Of a DNA stretch of 64,000 nt, positions 1 to 9,574 are shown one piece after another (the first letter of the stretch is position 1; every line of letters starts with the position of its first letter). A program made the position numbers and the translations under genes. Under the pieces are notes generated by a model that saw only the letters and a list, made by a program, of their open reading frames with translations, was not told the DNA's origin and did no database searches. The DNA is taken from contig NZ_CP033898.1 in NCBI RefSeq assembly GCF_003814005.1, positions 930,001 to 994,000 of the forward strand, written 5' to 3'. This DNA comes from Corynebacterium pseudopelargi (GTDB lineage: Bacteria; Actinomycetota; Actinomycetes; Mycobacteriales; Mycobacteriaceae).

Positions 1-2
1 CA

Positions 3-908
3 GTGAATCTTCGCGCGGATAAAAAGGCCGTGCTTGTAGCCGTGCGGCCTTCAACCGGCCAGATCTTGGCTATTGCCCAGACTGATAAGGCCGATGAAGA
101 CGGCGATATTGCTCTTACCGGCATGTATCCGCCCGGATCTACGTTTAAGATCATCACCGCATCGGCGGGAATTGAAGATCAAGACCTCAATCCCGGCAGC
201 ATCGTGCCATGCCCAGGCAGCATGAATATCTATGGGCGCGTGGTGAATAACTACAACGGTTTTTCTTTGGGCAACGTCCCACTCCAACAAGCCTTTGCCA
301 GGTCGTGTAACACCACCTTTGCCGATATCTCCACCAAATTGCATCCAGGCCAGCTTGAAGATGTAGGAAAAGAGTTCGGCATCGGCGTTGATTACGACAT
401 CCCTGGCATCGCTACTGTCACCGGGGATATTCCCCACGGCGATACTGAGCTTTCACGCACCGAAGCAGGCTATGGCCAAGGTGAAGTGCTGGTGAGTCCT
501 TTCGGTTTGGCCATGGTTTCAGCCACCGCGGCTGCCGGGCACACCCCGGTGCCAACGCTGATCTCAAGCCGCGAAACCAAAGTAGAAGGAGACTCGCGAA
601 GCCCCGAGCCGAAGACCGTTGAGCAATTACGCGACTTGATGGCGGCGGTTACCGCCGGCGGCGGTACGGCTGCAGGCATGAGCCAACAAGGCGGCAAAAT
701 TTTTGCCAAGACCGGTGAGGCGGAAATTAATAACGGCTCCCATGCCTGGTTTACCGGCTACCGCGAAGACGACATTGCCTTTGCCACCCTGGTCGTGCTC
801 GGTGGCGGATCAGAAACAGCAGTGGCTGTTACAGATAAGTTCTTTAACACCCTCGATGAATTGCGCAGTGGGGGATCGCTGCCGCCTGAGCCTCAACCAC
901 AACCCTAA
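3..908 (+). CDS. Penicillin-binding protein, C-terminal transpeptidase part (5' truncated)
   Basis: This is the C-terminal part of a DD-transpeptidase that cross-links peptidoglycan outside the membrane. All three active-site motifs of the penicillin-binding fold are visible in the 301 residues: STFK (residues 46-49, nucleophile Ser), SCN (101-103) and KTG (236-238). The reading frame is open to the window edge, so the membrane anchor and N-terminal domain lie upstream. A GTG at base 3 is probably not the true start, because the transpeptidase domain is already under way there. The gene ends 28 nt before map. Class B PBP identity is inferred from the motifs and from the PBP-map neighbourhood known in corynebacteria. 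Confidence 0.88.
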   Translation: MNLRADKKAVLVAVRPSTGQILAIAQTDKADEDGDIALTGMYPPGSTFKIITASAGIEDQDLNPGSIVPCPGSMNIYGRVVNNYNGFSLGNVPLQQAFARSCNTTFADISTKLHPGQLEDVGKEFGIGVDYDIPGIATVTGDIPHGDTELSRTEAGYGQGEVLVSPFGLAMVSATAAAGHTPVPTLISSRETKVEGDSRSPEPKTVEQLRDLMAAVTAGGGTAAGMSQQGGKIFAKTGEAEINNGSHAWFTGYREDDIAFATLVVLGGGSETAVAVTDKFFNTLDELRSGGSLPPEPQPQP

Positions 909-936
909 CGTCGAAAAGCTAGGCTTCGGCGCTAGC

Positions 937-1818
937 ATGGTGGGCATGGCTACTCGCGCACCACTGACACCTGGAACCCCAACGCCGATTCGCACCGTAC
1001 CGAAGCAGATTCCGCGACCGGAATATGTGTGGAAAGACTCTGTCCAAGAAGCCATGGGCGAGCCTTTTGTGCAAACACCGGAAACCATCGAGGCCATGCG
1101 CGAGGCATCCAAGATTGCTGCCAATGCGCTGCACGTGGCCGGTGCCGCCGTGCAGCCGGGTATTACTACCGACGAACTCGACCGGATCGCCCATGAATAC
1201 ATGCTCGATCACGGCGCATACCCTTCATGCTTGGGATATAGGAACTTTCCCAAATCCGTGTGCGTGAGCCTCAACGAGATTGTCTGCCACGGCATCCCAG
1301 ATAGCACCGTGATCCAAGACGGCGACATTGTCAATATCGACGTCACCGCCTATAAAAACGGTGTGCACGGCGATACCAACGCCACCTTCCTTGCCGGCAA
1401 CGTCAGCGAAGAGCATCGCCTGTTAGTAGAACGCACCAAAGAAGCCACGATGCGAGGAATCAAGGCAGCCAAGCCCGGCAGGCAAATCAACGTCATTGGG
1501 CGAGTAATCGAAAGCTACGCCAGGCGTTTTGGCTACTCGGTGGTAGAAGACTTCACCGGCCACGGCATTGGCACCACCTTCCACAATGGCCTAGTGGTTC
1601 TGCACTTCGACTCCGAACGCTATACCAACGAACTTGTCCCCGGCATGACCTTAACCATCGAGCCAATGCTCAACCTTGGTGGGTTGGACTATGAGATCTG
1701 GGAAGACGACTGGACGGTGCAAAACACCGACTATCAATTCTCCGCACAATTCGAGCACACCATCTTGATTACCGAAGACGGCAACGAGATCCTCACCCTG
1801 CCCGACGAGAACATCTAA
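937..1818 (+). CDS. map: Methionine aminopeptidase, type I
   Basis: This cytosolic metalloenzyme removes the N-terminal methionine from nascent proteins. The five metal ligands of the pita-bread fold can be picked out: Asp in NIDVTA, Asp in GDTNATF, His in [10 protein letters not shown], Glu in TIEPM and Glu in QFEHT. The protein has 293 residues from ATG 937; an in-frame ATG at 946 is an alternative. The open frame continues upstream into the PBP gene, but that part does not resemble the family. An N-terminal extension of about 45 residues precedes the catalytic domain, as in the longer actinobacterial paralogue. The stop is followed after 3 nt by cobQ, so the two are probably cotranscribed. 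Confidence 0.95.
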   Translation: MVGMATRAPLTPGTPTPIRTVPKQIPRPEYVWKDSVQEAMGEPFVQTPETIEAMREASKIAANALHVAGAAVQPGITTDELDRIAHEYMLDHGAYPSCLGYRNFPKSVCVSLNEIVCHGIPDSTVIQDGDIVNIDVTAYKNGVHGDTNATFLAGNVSEEHRLLVERTKEATMRGIKAAKPGRQINVIGRVIESYARRFGYSVVEDFTGHGIGTTFHNGLVVLHFDSERYTNELVPGMTLTIEPMLNLGGLDYEIWEDDWTVQNTDYQFSAQFEHTILITEDGNEILTLPDENI

Positions 1819-1821
1819 ACC

Positions 1822-3261
1822 ATGGGCAAGGCGGTGCTGATTGCCGGCTGTACCTCCGATGCCGGCAAGTCTGTGGTGGTGGCAGGGCTGTGCCGGGCGC
1901 TTGCTCGACGCGGGATCCAGGTGGCGCCCTTTAAAGCACAAAACATGTCCAATAACTCTGCCGTCACCCCAGAAGGCGGAGAGATCGGGCGTGCCCAAGC
2001 GCTCCAAGCCGCAGCCTGTGGCCTGGAACCTTCGGTGGCCTTTAACCCCATCTTGCTCAAGCCAGGCTCTGATCACAGCTCCCAATTGGTGGTGTTAGGC
2101 AAAGCCACAGGCAACGTGAACGCCAAAAGCTACATTGAGCACCGAAGCCACCTTCGCCAAGTTGCCGCCGAAGTATTGGCCGGATTGCGCGAGCAATACG
2201 AGGTAGTGGTGTGCGAAGGTGCGGGATCACCGGCAGAAATTAACCTGCGCGACACAGACGTAGCCAACTTTGGGCTGGCCGAAGCCGCAGACCTGCCCGT
2301 GTACCTCGTTGGTGATATCGACCGCGGGGGAGTGCTCGCGCATTTTTATGGCACCCACCAGATATCCAAGGCAGAAGATCGCGCGCGAATCAAAGGCTTT
2401 ATCGTTAATAAATTCCGCGGGGACGAGTCGATCTTGCAACCAGGCCTCGATTCACTCGAGGCGATGACGGGCGTGCCCACCATCGGCGTGCTGCCCTTTG
2501 TCGAGGGCTTGTGGATTGATGCCGAAGATTCCCTGCAATCAGCCATCGGCACGAGTATCGGCCCGAAGCACCCACCGCTAGGAAGCGACCGGCTGCAGGT
2601 GGCAGCGATCCGCCTGCCGCGGATATCGAATGCCACCGACGTAGAAGCCCTTGCCTGCGAACCGGGTGTGAGCGTGCGCTGGGTAGACGATCCCACCTCG
2701 GTATTAGATGCCGACCTTGCCGTTCTACCGGGATCCAAAGCCACGCTGAGTGATCTCGCTTGGCTTGCTCAACATGGCATTGCCACAGCCCTGCAACAAC
2801 GAGCAGCCAAGCATCAACCAATCCTTGGTATTTGCGGTGGCTTTCAAATGCTGTGCACCACGATCACCGATGAGGTGGAAGCTGATGCCACGCACCCAGT
2901 AGCGGGGCTGGGCATATTCGATGCAGACATTGAGTTCTGCGAGCCCAAAATACTACAAACACACAGCAACGGCGCCTATGAAGTGCACTTTGGCCAAGTG
3001 GTGCGCAACAATGAGCTGCCGTGGATTGGTGATGAAGGTGCGCGCAAGGCCACGAGCTTTGGCACCCACCGCCATGGGCAGATGGAAGACGATGCCTTCA
3101 GGCGAAACTTTTTAGCAGAGATCGCCGCAGCCAACGGCAAAACTGAGTTCGTGCTGAGCCAAGACACCAGCTTTGCCAAAGAAAGAGAGCGCCAACTCGA
3201 TCTTTTGGCAGATGTGATCGAGCGGCGCTTAGATGTGGAAAAGCTGCTGAGTGAAATCTAG
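1822..3261 (+). CDS. cobQ: Cobyric acid synthase
   Basis: This enzyme amidates four side chains of adenosylcobyrinate a,c-diamide to adenosylcobyrate, using glutamine and ATP, late in cobalamin synthesis. The N-terminal P-loop-like ATPase domain begins GCTSDAGKS, and the following FKAQNMSNN stretch is typical of CobQ. The C-terminal class I glutamine amidotransferase domain has the catalytic Cys in [11 protein letters not shown] and a His in GTHRHGQM. Its 479 residues are normal for the family. It starts 3 nt after map. Its stop shares the tetranucleotide CTAG with the stop of the convergent mtr gene. Other cob genes (cobO, cobB, cobA and the chelatase gene) lie 4-11 kb downstream. Confidence 0.96.
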   Translation: MGKAVLIAGCTSDAGKSVVVAGLCRALARRGIQVAPFKAQNMSNNSAVTPEGGEIGRAQALQAAACGLEPSVAFNPILLKPGSDHSSQLVVLGKATGNVNAKSYIEHRSHLRQVAAEVLAGLREQYEVVVCEGAGSPAEINLRDTDVANFGLAEAADLPVYLVGDIDRGGVLAHFYGTHQISKAEDRARIKGFIVNKFRGDESILQPGLDSLEAMTGVPTIGVLPFVEGLWIDAEDSLQSAIGTSIGPKHPPLGSDRLQVAAIRLPRISNATDVEALACEPGVSVRWVDDPTSVLDADLAVLPGSKATLSDLAWLAQHGIATALQQRAAKHQPILGICGGFQMLCTTITDEVEADATHPVAGLGIFDADIEFCEPKILQTHSNGAYEVHFGQVVRNNELPWIGDEGARKATSFGTHRHGQMEDDAFRRNFLAEIAAANGKTEFVLSQDTSFAKERERQLDLLADVIERRLDVEKLLSEI

Positions 3262-4637
3262 CTAAAGTCCAGTCCCAGCAGGGCGTTCTCGGTGAGTTCC
3301 GGCAGTGCTGGGTGGATCCAGTACTCGTCTTTCGCCAGACGTTCAGCATCGATGCCAAAGTTCATGGCGGTGATGATCTGCTGGAAAAGCGTGGATGCCT
3401 GCGGGCCCATAAAGTGAGCGCCCAGGATCTGCTTGCTGTGCTTATCGGCAATGATCTTGGCAAAGCTGGTGTCATCCTCCATAGCCCAGCCATACGCGAC
3501 ATCGCCGTAACGCTGCACCTTGACCGTGATATCCAGACCTTCTTCACGTGCTTGTTCCTCGGTGAGGCCCACCGTGGCGATCTGCGGGTTGGTAAACACC
3601 GCAGCAGGCACATGCTCGTGAGGAAGCTGCTGCAAATCGTCTGGGTGCTCAAGGTTGTGCTTAATAGCGCGCATCTCAGCGTTTGCCACATGCTTGAGCT
3701 GGTAGGGCGAGGAGACATCGCCAAGAGCCCAAATCCCCTCAACCGAGGTGCGGCCATATTCATCGACCTTGATGCGGCTGCCGTCCATCTCAATACCGGC
3801 CTTATCCAGATCCATCTGGTCACCATTGCGGGTGCGTCCGGTAGCAACAAGCAGCAAATCGCCTTCGACCTTGGTGCCATTTTCCAGGGTCACTTCCACA
3901 CCACCATCTTTTTGGGCGGCAGAAGCGATATTGGAGCCCAGGTGGGTTTCCATAGCCTTCTTGGTCAGCTCAGTGAAGGCATCGGAGACCTCGGCGTCGA
4001 GGTGGCGAAGCAGCTTCTCGGAGCGGTTGACAATCTTGACCTCTACACCCAGAGCATCAAACATGTGCGCAAACTCCATGGCGATATAGCCGCCGCCGTA
4101 CACGATCATCGACTCAGGCAGCTCGGGGATGCGCATGATGTTTTCGTTGGTGTAGTACTCCACCCCGGAATCTGTGATGGTATCCGGGATAAAGGGGCGC
4201 GCACCGGTGGCAATGACGATCTCATCGCCGGTGATCTCTACTTCCTTGTCACCCTGGCCGGTGAGGATCGTCTTCGGGCCTACAAAGCGAGCGTGCTGGT
4301 CGTAGACGTCGATATTGGGGGTCTTCGGTCCGCGCCGATACTCCTCGCCACCATCGGCGATCGGATCGACGCGCTTATCAAACACGCGAGAGACAATCGA
4401 AGGCCAGTCAATATCTTCGATCTTGGCGCTAATACCGAACTTCTCTGCCTCCTTGATGGTGCGAGCAACCTCAGCGGCATAAACGAACATCTTGGTGGGG
4501 ATGCAGCCGACGTTCAGGCAGGTGCCTCCGAAGCGGCCTTTTTCCACAATGGCGATGGACTTGTGGTGGTTTTCTACTCCAGGGATGGAGTTACCGGAAC
4601 CGGTGCCGATAATGATGAGGTCATAGTGCTTGCTCAA
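3258..4637 (-). CDS. mtr: Mycothione reductase
   Basis: This NADPH-dependent flavoprotein reduces mycothiol disulfide to mycothiol, the main low-molecular-weight thiol of Actinobacteria. The 459-residue protein shows the FAD-binding N-terminus (IIGTGSGNS), the redox-active disulfide C40/C45 in [13 protein letters not shown], an NAD(P)H-binding segment YGGGYIAME, a second FAD motif ALGDVSS, and the C-terminal WIHPALPE with the active-site His-Glu pair. The gap between the start of the protein and the redox disulfide, and the single Gly in GTGSGN, separate it from lipoamide dehydrogenase. Translation appears to start at TTG 4637, with AAGGAG 5 nt upstream (4643-4648 on the plus strand). It is convergent with cobQ. 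Confidence 0.93.
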   Translation of the reverse strand: MSKHYDLIIIGTGSGNSIPGVENHHKSIAIVEKGRFGGTCLNVGCIPTKMFVYAAEVARTIKEAEKFGISAKIEDIDWPSIVSRVFDKRVDPIADGGEEYRRGPKTPNIDVYDQHARFVGPKTILTGQGDKEVEITGDEIVIATGARPFIPDTITDSGVEYYTNENIMRIPELPESMIVYGGGYIAMEFAHMFDALGVEVKIVNRSEKLLRHLDAEVSDAFTELTKKAMETHLGSNIASAAQKDGGVEVTLENGTKVEGDLLLVATGRTRNGDQMDLDKAGIEMDGSRIKVDEYGRTSVEGIWALGDVSSPYQLKHVANAEMRAIKHNLEHPDDLQQLPHEHVPAAVFTNPQIATVGLTEEQAREEGLDITVKVQRYGDVAYGWAMEDDTSFAKIIADKHSKQILGAHFMGPQASTLFQQIITAMNFGIDAERLAKDEYWIHPALPELTENALLGLDFS

Positions 4638-4709
4638 GATTGCTCCTTAGATATTCTGCTGTACACCTGCCAAGAGGCCTCTGAGGTGGAGGCCTAAGGC
4701 AATAGGGCT

Positions 4710-5741
4710 CTACTGTGCCAGTGTGTCTGGCAGGCCTAATTCCTTCAACCACTTTAGGCAGGCTTGTATTGCATCGTTGCGGGGTTTATCACTGGATAAA
4801 AAGACATCGTGGACGGCATTATCAATGGCAACCACCGTCACGTCCTGGCCTAAAAGCGGGGCTCGCCTGCGAATTTGCTCTACATCGAGCACCGTATCGG
4901 CGCGTTTAGCTTGCTCGGCGAAGCGGGTATGAAAAAAGGAACGCTTGGCATGCAATGTCAGTACCGGCACACCCACATCCACCGCCCCGGCATGGATGCG
5001 CTGCTGGGAGGCATCCACGGCTTTGATCCACGCAGGGTACTTCTTGTGGCCGCGGATAGGTTTGAGGTGCAGATCGTAATGCCATTCGCCCTCGGCACTG
5101 GCGTGCAAAGAACGCCCATAGTTACTGGGCAGTTTTCCACCAAAGCCGCCACGCAGCATCCGGTTGCCCAGCCGGGAGTGCAGTACCCCACGTAAGGCCT
5201 TGACCATCAGCGGCGGGAACTGCATATCTAACCAGGGCGAATTCAAAATCAGTGCCGGAATTGCCGAATGTGTTGGCTGATCACTGCCACGCAACTCATC
5301 CATCCATAATGCAGCAATCAGCCCTCCGGTGGAGTGCGCGATGGGCACCATCGTTGGGTGAGTGGCTAAAAGCTGTGCGCTTACCGTGTTGAGTTCTTCA
5401 AAATACAGTCGCATATCGCTGGCGTAGTGCCAACGCTGGCCGGTGAGGTGCGCCCGGCCTGACTTGCGCAGGTCGATCCCATACACGGCGAAACCTTCCT
5501 GGTGGAAGCGCTTAGCGATGTGTTGATGGAAGAAGTAGTCGGTCATGCCGTGGATCAGCAAGAGGGCGGGGCGTTGAGCAAAATCATCGCAAGACTCAGG
5601 CAGGTAGCGCACGAGGACTGCTGCCACATGGCCTTCGCCATCGGGGTCGTGTCCTAGATCAAAGGTGCGCGCTTGAAAATCCGGGCCTAAGGCATCGGGA
5701 TACCACGGTGTTGGCTCGGGTGCGCTGTGTGCGTGATTCAT
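4710..5741 (-). CDS. Alpha/beta hydrolase, serine aminopeptidase/monoglyceride-lipase type
   Basis: This is a predicted cytosolic serine hydrolase of 343 residues. The oxyanion-hole motif LLLIHGMTDY lies near residue 80, the nucleophile elbow reads AHSTGG (a variant of GxSxGG), and a C-terminal His occurs in NAVHDVFLS. No signal peptide is visible. These features fit the S33/Hydrolase_4 group (lysophospholipase or monoacylglycerol lipase-like), but the substrate cannot be read from the sequence. A -10-like box TAGCAT (plus-strand 5750-5755) stands 8 nt before the ATG, so the mRNA is probably leaderless. The gene lies 72 nt upstream of mtr on the same strand but at the far side of mtr's own ribosome site, so it may not share a transcript. 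Confidence 0.82.
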   Translation of the reverse strand: MNHAHSAPEPTPWYPDALGPDFQARTFDLGHDPDGEGHVAAVLVRYLPESCDDFAQRPALLLIHGMTDYFFHQHIAKRFHQEGFAVYGIDLRKSGRAHLTGQRWHYASDMRLYFEELNTVSAQLLATHPTMVPIAHSTGGLIAALWMDELRGSDQPTHSAIPALILNSPWLDMQFPPLMVKALRGVLHSRLGNRMLRGGFGGKLPSNYGRSLHASAEGEWHYDLHLKPIRGHKKYPAWIKAVDASQQRIHAGAVDVGVPVLTLHAKRSFFHTRFAEQAKRADTVLDVEQIRRRAPLLGQDVTVVAIDNAVHDVFLSSDKPRNDAIQACLKWLKELGLPDTLAQ

Positions 5742-6093
5742 GCTTGCCCATGCTAGTGCTCATCACGGCGGCATCGTTGGGTGCCAGAATCGGGTGATGT
5801 GGGCGTTGGGCGTCGAAAAGCTGCCCCAAACGGGGGTGTTGGGTGTGGATGTTGTTCTTCCATATCAGGCATTAAAAAGTGCATCTATCCGCAAGATTGC
5901 GGCCATGGGTGCACTCTGTTCGGGTGCTGAGGGGTAAAATGGGCAGACAGCAAACCGAAGCCTGCGCCTGAACGGTGATGGGGAATTTTTCTCAAAATCA
6001 CCCCCGGGGCGTGGCGATGGGTTTGGAAAAGATGAAGGGTTTTCCCAGGCCGCACGCGGTTTCGAAGACGCAAGAGTTCAAGGAAGTTTGAAG
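5742..6093 (+). promoter_or_regulatory. Intergenic region with probable mqo promoter and long leader
   Basis: About 350 nt separate the divergent hydrolase and mqo genes. A TAAAAT hexamer at 5935-5940 is the best -10 candidate for mqo and would give a leader of roughly 145 nt. The leader contains a G/C-rich block (5990-6010) and the SD AGGAAG at 6081-6086. I see no open frame here with protein-like composition and no long hairpin. Confidence 0.45.
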
Positions 6094-7596
6094 ATGTCAG
6101 TTTCCAAGAAGACCACCCCCAAGGTGAGCGACGAAGTCGACGTTGTCCTCATCGGCGCCGGCGTGATGAGCGCGACGCTGGGCGCCATGCTGCGTACCCT
6201 GCAGCCCGATTGGTCCCAGATTGTGTTCGAGCGCCTGGATCGCCCAGCCGAGGAGTCCTCCTCGCCTTGGAACAATGCCGGTACCGGCCACTCCGCACTG
6301 TGCGAGCTGAACTACACCCCAGAGGTCAACGGCAAGATCGATATTTCCAAGGCGCTGGGCGTGAACGAAAAGTTCCAAGCATCGCGTCAGTTCTGGTCTT
6401 ACCAGGTAAACCAGGGCGTTTTGCCGAGCCCCCGCGAGTGGATTAACCCCGTGCCGCACGTATCCTTCGGCCGCGGTGCAGACCAGGTGGAGTATCTGAA
6501 GAAGCGCTACGACGCTTTGGCTGGGCACCCCCTGTTCCCGGGCATGGAATTTACCCAGGATCGCGAGAAGTTCGCCGAGATGCTGCCCTTGATGGCTGAG
6601 GGCCGCCCCGCCAGCGAAGAGGTGGCGGTGAGCTGGACCGATGTCGGAACCGACATTAACTACGGTGCGCTGACCAAGCAGTTCTTGAAGGACGCAGAGG
6701 CAAAGGGCACCGAAATTCGCTACGGCCATGAGGTTCGCGATATCAACCGCGATGGCTCCGGCTGGAAGGTAGAAGTTAAAAACGTCCACAACGGCGATGT
6801 GCAGGTCGTGCGCGCCAAGTTCGTCTTCGTTGGTGCCGGCGGCATGGCGCTGCCCTTGCTGCAAAAGTCCGGCATCCGCGAAATTCGCGGCTGGGGTGGC
6901 TTCCCTGTCTCCGGTGAGTGGCTGCGCTGCACCAACCCGGAGATCATTGAACGCCACGCCGCAAAGGTCTATGGCAAGGCCTCGGTGGGCGCACCGCCGA
7001 TGTCGGTTCCGCACCTCGATACCCGCGTGATCGACGGTGAGAAGGGCCTGCTCTTTGGCCCTTATGCTGGTTGGACCCCGAAGTTCCTCAAGCAGGGCTC
7101 CTGGTTCGATCTGCTGAAGTCCATCAAGCCCACCAACCTGCTGTCGTATGCAGGCGTTGGTGTGCAGGAGATGGCCTTGACCAAGTACCTGATCACCGAG
7201 GTGCTCAAGGGCCGTGAAGCTCGCATGGAATCCCTGCGCGAATTCATGCCCGAGGCTCGCGATGAGGATTGGGAGCTTGTTACCGCAGGTCAGCGCGTGC
7301 AGGCCATTCAGCCGGTGGTTGGCCCGACCTTCTCCAAGCTGGCCTTCGGTACCTCGCTGATCAACTCTGCCGACGGCACCATCGCTGGTCTTTTGGGTGC
7401 ATCTCCTGGCGCCTCGATCGCACCGGCTGCCATGCTTGAGCTGCTGGAGCGTTGCTTCGGCGATCACATGGTGGAGTGGGGCGACAAGATCAAGGAAATG
7501 GTCCCCTCTTATGGCGTGAAGCTTGCAACTGATCAGCAGCTCTTCGAAGAGATGTGGGAGTACACTCAAAAGACGCTGCAGCTCGACCAAGACTAA
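6094..7596 (+). CDS. mqo: Malate:quinone oxidoreductase
   Basis: This peripheral membrane FAD enzyme oxidises malate to oxaloacetate and passes the electrons to menaquinone, serving as the respiratory malate oxidation step of the TCA cycle. The 500-residue protein has the family's N-terminal FAD motif VLIGAGVMSATLG, the conserved block ERLDRPAEESSSPWNNAGTGHSALCE, and the C-terminal GASPGASIAPAAMLE segment. ATG 6094 is preferred over the in-frame TTG at 6088 because the SD AGGAAG (6081-6086) is 7 nt from the ATG and would nearly touch the TTG. A candidate promoter lies at 5935-5940. The next gene follows after 66 nt. Confidence 0.97.
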   Translation: MSVSKKTTPKVSDEVDVVLIGAGVMSATLGAMLRTLQPDWSQIVFERLDRPAEESSSPWNNAGTGHSALCELNYTPEVNGKIDISKALGVNEKFQASRQFWSYQVNQGVLPSPREWINPVPHVSFGRGADQVEYLKKRYDALAGHPLFPGMEFTQDREKFAEMLPLMAEGRPASEEVAVSWTDVGTDINYGALTKQFLKDAEAKGTEIRYGHEVRDINRDGSGWKVEVKNVHNGDVQVVRAKFVFVGAGGMALPLLQKSGIREIRGWGGFPVSGEWLRCTNPEIIERHAAKVYGKASVGAPPMSVPHLDTRVIDGEKGLLFGPYAGWTPKFLKQGSWFDLLKSIKPTNLLSYAGVGVQEMALTKYLITEVLKGREARMESLREFMPEARDEDWELVTAGQRVQAIQPVVGPTFSKLAFGTSLINSADGTIAGLLGASPGASIAPAAMLELLERCFGDHMVEWGDKIKEMVPSYGVKLATDQQLFEEMWEYTQKTLQLDQD

Positions 7597-7662
7597 GGTC
7601 CGCCTGCCCTTGGTCGGCGCGGCGCAATAGCTCAACCGTTGTCGATCAAGGAGCCCGCACTC

Positions 7663-8757
7663 GTGGCAGACTCGCGCACCCTCTTTCCCTTCTCGGCCGT
7701 AGTTGGCCAAGAACGCCTGCAATTGGCGCTGATTCTTAGCGCCATCCAACCCCGCATCGGTGGGGTGGTGATTCGAGGGGAAAAAGGCACAGCGAAAACC
7801 ACCACGGTGCGGGCTTTTGCACGTCTGCTTTTCGACGCCCCCCTGATCAACCTCCCCATCGGCGCCACCGATGACCGCGTGGTTGGTTCCATCAACATGG
7901 AAACGGTGCTCACCACAGGCAAAGCCGAGTACCAACCGGGGTTGCTTGCAGAAGCCGACGGGGGAGTGCTGTATGTAGATGAAGTCAATCTGCTGCCCGA
8001 TCACCTCGTGGACGCGCTATTGGATGCAGCCGCCACCGGTGTGGTGACGGTGGAGCGCGATTCCGTCTCTTTTAGCTCCTCTGCCAATTTTGTGCTGGTT
8101 GGCACCATGAACCCAGAAGAAGGCGAATTGCGCCCCCAGTTGCTCGATCGCTTCGGTCTAGCGGTGGACGTGACGGCCTCTCGGGATGTGGAAGTGCGCG
8201 CAGAAGTGATGCGCCGCAGGCTGGCTTTTGAGGCGCAGCCGGAAGAATTTGTAGCCCAGTGGGCAGCTCAAGATGCGGCGCTGGCTGATCAGATCATTGC
8301 TGCACAATCGCGTCTTGGATCCCTGCAGCTTTCCGATGTCAACCTTGCCCGCATCGCGCACTTGTGCGCCTCTTTTGATGTTGATGGCATGCGCGCTGAT
8401 CTGGTGATTGCCCGTACTGCCTTGGCTCATGCCGCCTGGCGTGGGGCCTCGAAGGTAGAAGACGAAGATATTCGCATCGCTGCCGAACTCGCGCTGCCGC
8501 ACCGCAAGCGCCGTAATCCTTTTGATGAACCAGGCTTAGATCAACAACAGCTCGACGATGCTATGGATGAGGCACAACAGCAGCATCCGGATGAATCGGA
8601 GGCGAAGCAGCAAGAAGAGCAAGAACAAGAACCAGAGCAGCAACAGCAGCCGGAATCGCCAGAGCCTGAACAACCCACCGATACCCCCACCCAAGACGGC
8701 AAGGAGGACAGCGCCACATCGGGCGCTCCCTTTCGCACCCCAGGTGTTTCGTCGTAG
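7663..8757 (+). CDS. chlI: Mg/Co-chelatase AAA+ subunit (ChlI/BchI-like), upstream part of a split chlI-chlD gene
   Basis: This AAA+ ATPase subunit belongs to the magnesium chelatase family; beside cobalamin genes it more likely serves cobalt insertion. From GTG 7663 (SD AAGGAG, 9 nt upstream) the protein has 364 residues. It carries Walker A GEKGTAKT at 39-46, Walker [12 protein letters not shown] near 101-111, and the arginine-finger region. A Glu/Gln/Pro-rich linker follows from about residue 290. The frame ends at TAG 8755-8757, exactly where family members normally continue through a conserved block into a VWA domain. That block is intact in the +1 frame of the next entry. A leftward TTG at 7639 is in frame but is not supported by an SD. 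See the finding on the junction. Confidence 0.88.
   Translation: MADSRTLFPFSAVVGQERLQLALILSAIQPRIGGVVIRGEKGTAKTTTVRAFARLLFDAPLINLPIGATDDRVVGSINMETVLTTGKAEYQPGLLAEADGGVLYVDEVNLLPDHLVDALLDAAATGVVTVERDSVSFSSSANFVLVGTMNPEEGELRPQLLDRFGLAVDVTASRDVEVRAEVMRRRLAFEAQPEEFVAQWAAQDAALADQIIAAQSRLGSLQLSDVNLARIAHLCASFDVDGMRADLVIARTALAHAAWRGASKVEDEDIRIAAELALPHRKRRNPFDEPGLDQQQLDDAMDEAQQQHPDESEAKQQEEQEQEPEQQQQPESPEPEQPTDTPTQDGKEDSATSGAPFRTPGVSS
8701..8746 (+). promoter_or_regulatory. SD-like element, hairpin and C-run at the chlI/chlD frame junction
   Basis: A strong SD-like sequence AAGGAGGA (8701-8708) is followed by a 6-bp stem AGCGCC/GGCGCT (8710-8715 with 8722-8727), a TTTC (8731-8734), a run of four C (8738-8741) and a GTG (8744) in the downstream frame. 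These elements could direct either ribosomal frameshifting or reinitiation. Folding of the hairpin would reduce the distance from the SD to the GTG from 35 nt to about 17 nt. The arrangement is directly visible; its function is inferred. Confidence 0.45.
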
Positions 8758-9508
8758 CGGTATTGGCGAAGAAGGCGTACCGGGAAGGCGTTCTAAAGCC
8801 TATTCTGCTCAGGGCGCGAGCGTGCGCGCCATCAAAGGCGGGCACGGCTTGCACCTGGTAGGCACTGTCCGTGCAGCCGCCGAGCGCGGCGCTGTGATCG
8901 ATGGCGAGATGCTGCGCTTGCAAGGCCGTGACCTCCGCGGGCAACTGCGCCGAGGGATGGAATCGAATTTGATCGTATTCCTCGTCGATGCCTCTGGATC
9001 AATGGCTGCGAGAGATCGCCTCGAATCGGTTACCGGTGCGGTGTTGTCGATGCTCCAGGATGCCTATCAGCGCCGCGATAAAGTGGCGGTGATTTCGGTG
9101 CGCGGGGCTCAACCAGAGTTGGTGTTGCCACCAACCGGTTCCATTGATGTTGCCGTGCGAAGGCTCGAGGGTTTAAAAACCGGCGGGCGCACGCCCTTAG
9201 GCGAAGGGCTCATGGCTGCCCATGAGTTGATCTTGCGTGAATACCGCAAAGAACCCGGGCGCCGGGCGCTGCTGGTGGTGCTCTCCGATGGCAGGGCAAC
9301 CGGGGCCGCAGGCATCGAAGGTGCCAGAAAAGCTGCTGGCATCATCGCCCAGCGCGGCCTGGCGGGCAGTGTGGTCATTGATGCCGAGCAAGGCAAGAGG
9401 ATCAAACTCGGCCTTGCCAAGGAGCTTGCGATACAACTTGGTGGCATCTGTGTGCAGCTCGAAGCCTTAAATGCCGACGCGCTCAGTGAGGTTGTGGCCG
9501 CTGTGTAA
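8744..9508 (+). CDS. chlD: Mg/Co-chelatase VWA subunit part (ChlD/BchD-like), +1 frame relative to chlI
   Basis: This segment encodes the von Willebrand factor A half of a ChlD-type chelatase subunit, which works with the AAA+ half and a large porphyrin-binding subunit. It begins with the conserved [13 protein letters not shown] block and contains the MIDAS motif DASGS (residues 82-86 from GTG 8744) and a later TPLGEGL segment. The frame is open from 8558, but the residues before 8735 are low-complexity Asn/Arg/Pro, a shadow of the upstream gene. A continuous product made by a +1 shift near 8731-8741 would have about 614 residues, close to one-piece homologues such as mycobacterial Rv2850c. 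Independent translation from GTG 8744 (254 residues) is the alternative. A single-base indel is also possible. Confidence 0.83.
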   Translation: MFRRSGIGEEGVPGRRSKAYSAQGASVRAIKGGHGLHLVGTVRAAAERGAVIDGEMLRLQGRDLRGQLRRGMESNLIVFLVDASGSMAARDRLESVTGAVLSMLQDAYQRRDKVAVISVRGAQPELVLPPTGSIDVAVRRLEGLKTGGRTPLGEGLMAAHELILREYRKEPGRRALLVVLSDGRATGAAGIEGARKAAGIIAQRGLAGSVVIDAEQGKRIKLGLAKELAIQLGGICVQLEALNADALSEVVAAV

Positions 9509-9574
9509 GGGCAGCGGCTTTGGGTGCTCGTTGCCAACGCGGCTTGATGGAGTTTGTCCCCTATACTTCCCAGC

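Noticed and set aside
703..936. N-terminal extension of the map reading frame into the PBP gene
   Set aside because: The extra residues do not resemble methionine aminopeptidases, and the PBP coding frame clearly occupies this DNA.
6088..6093. TTG start for mqo
   Set aside because: It would leave almost no spacing to the SD AGGAAG; ATG 6094 is 7 nt away and fits the family start.
6097..8004. Long minus-strand open frame opposite mqo and chlI (635 codons), and similar long antisense frames opposite proS, infB, pnp and rnj
   Set aside because: They mirror strongly biased codons of certain genes, have no family resemblance, and lack start signals. They are shadows.
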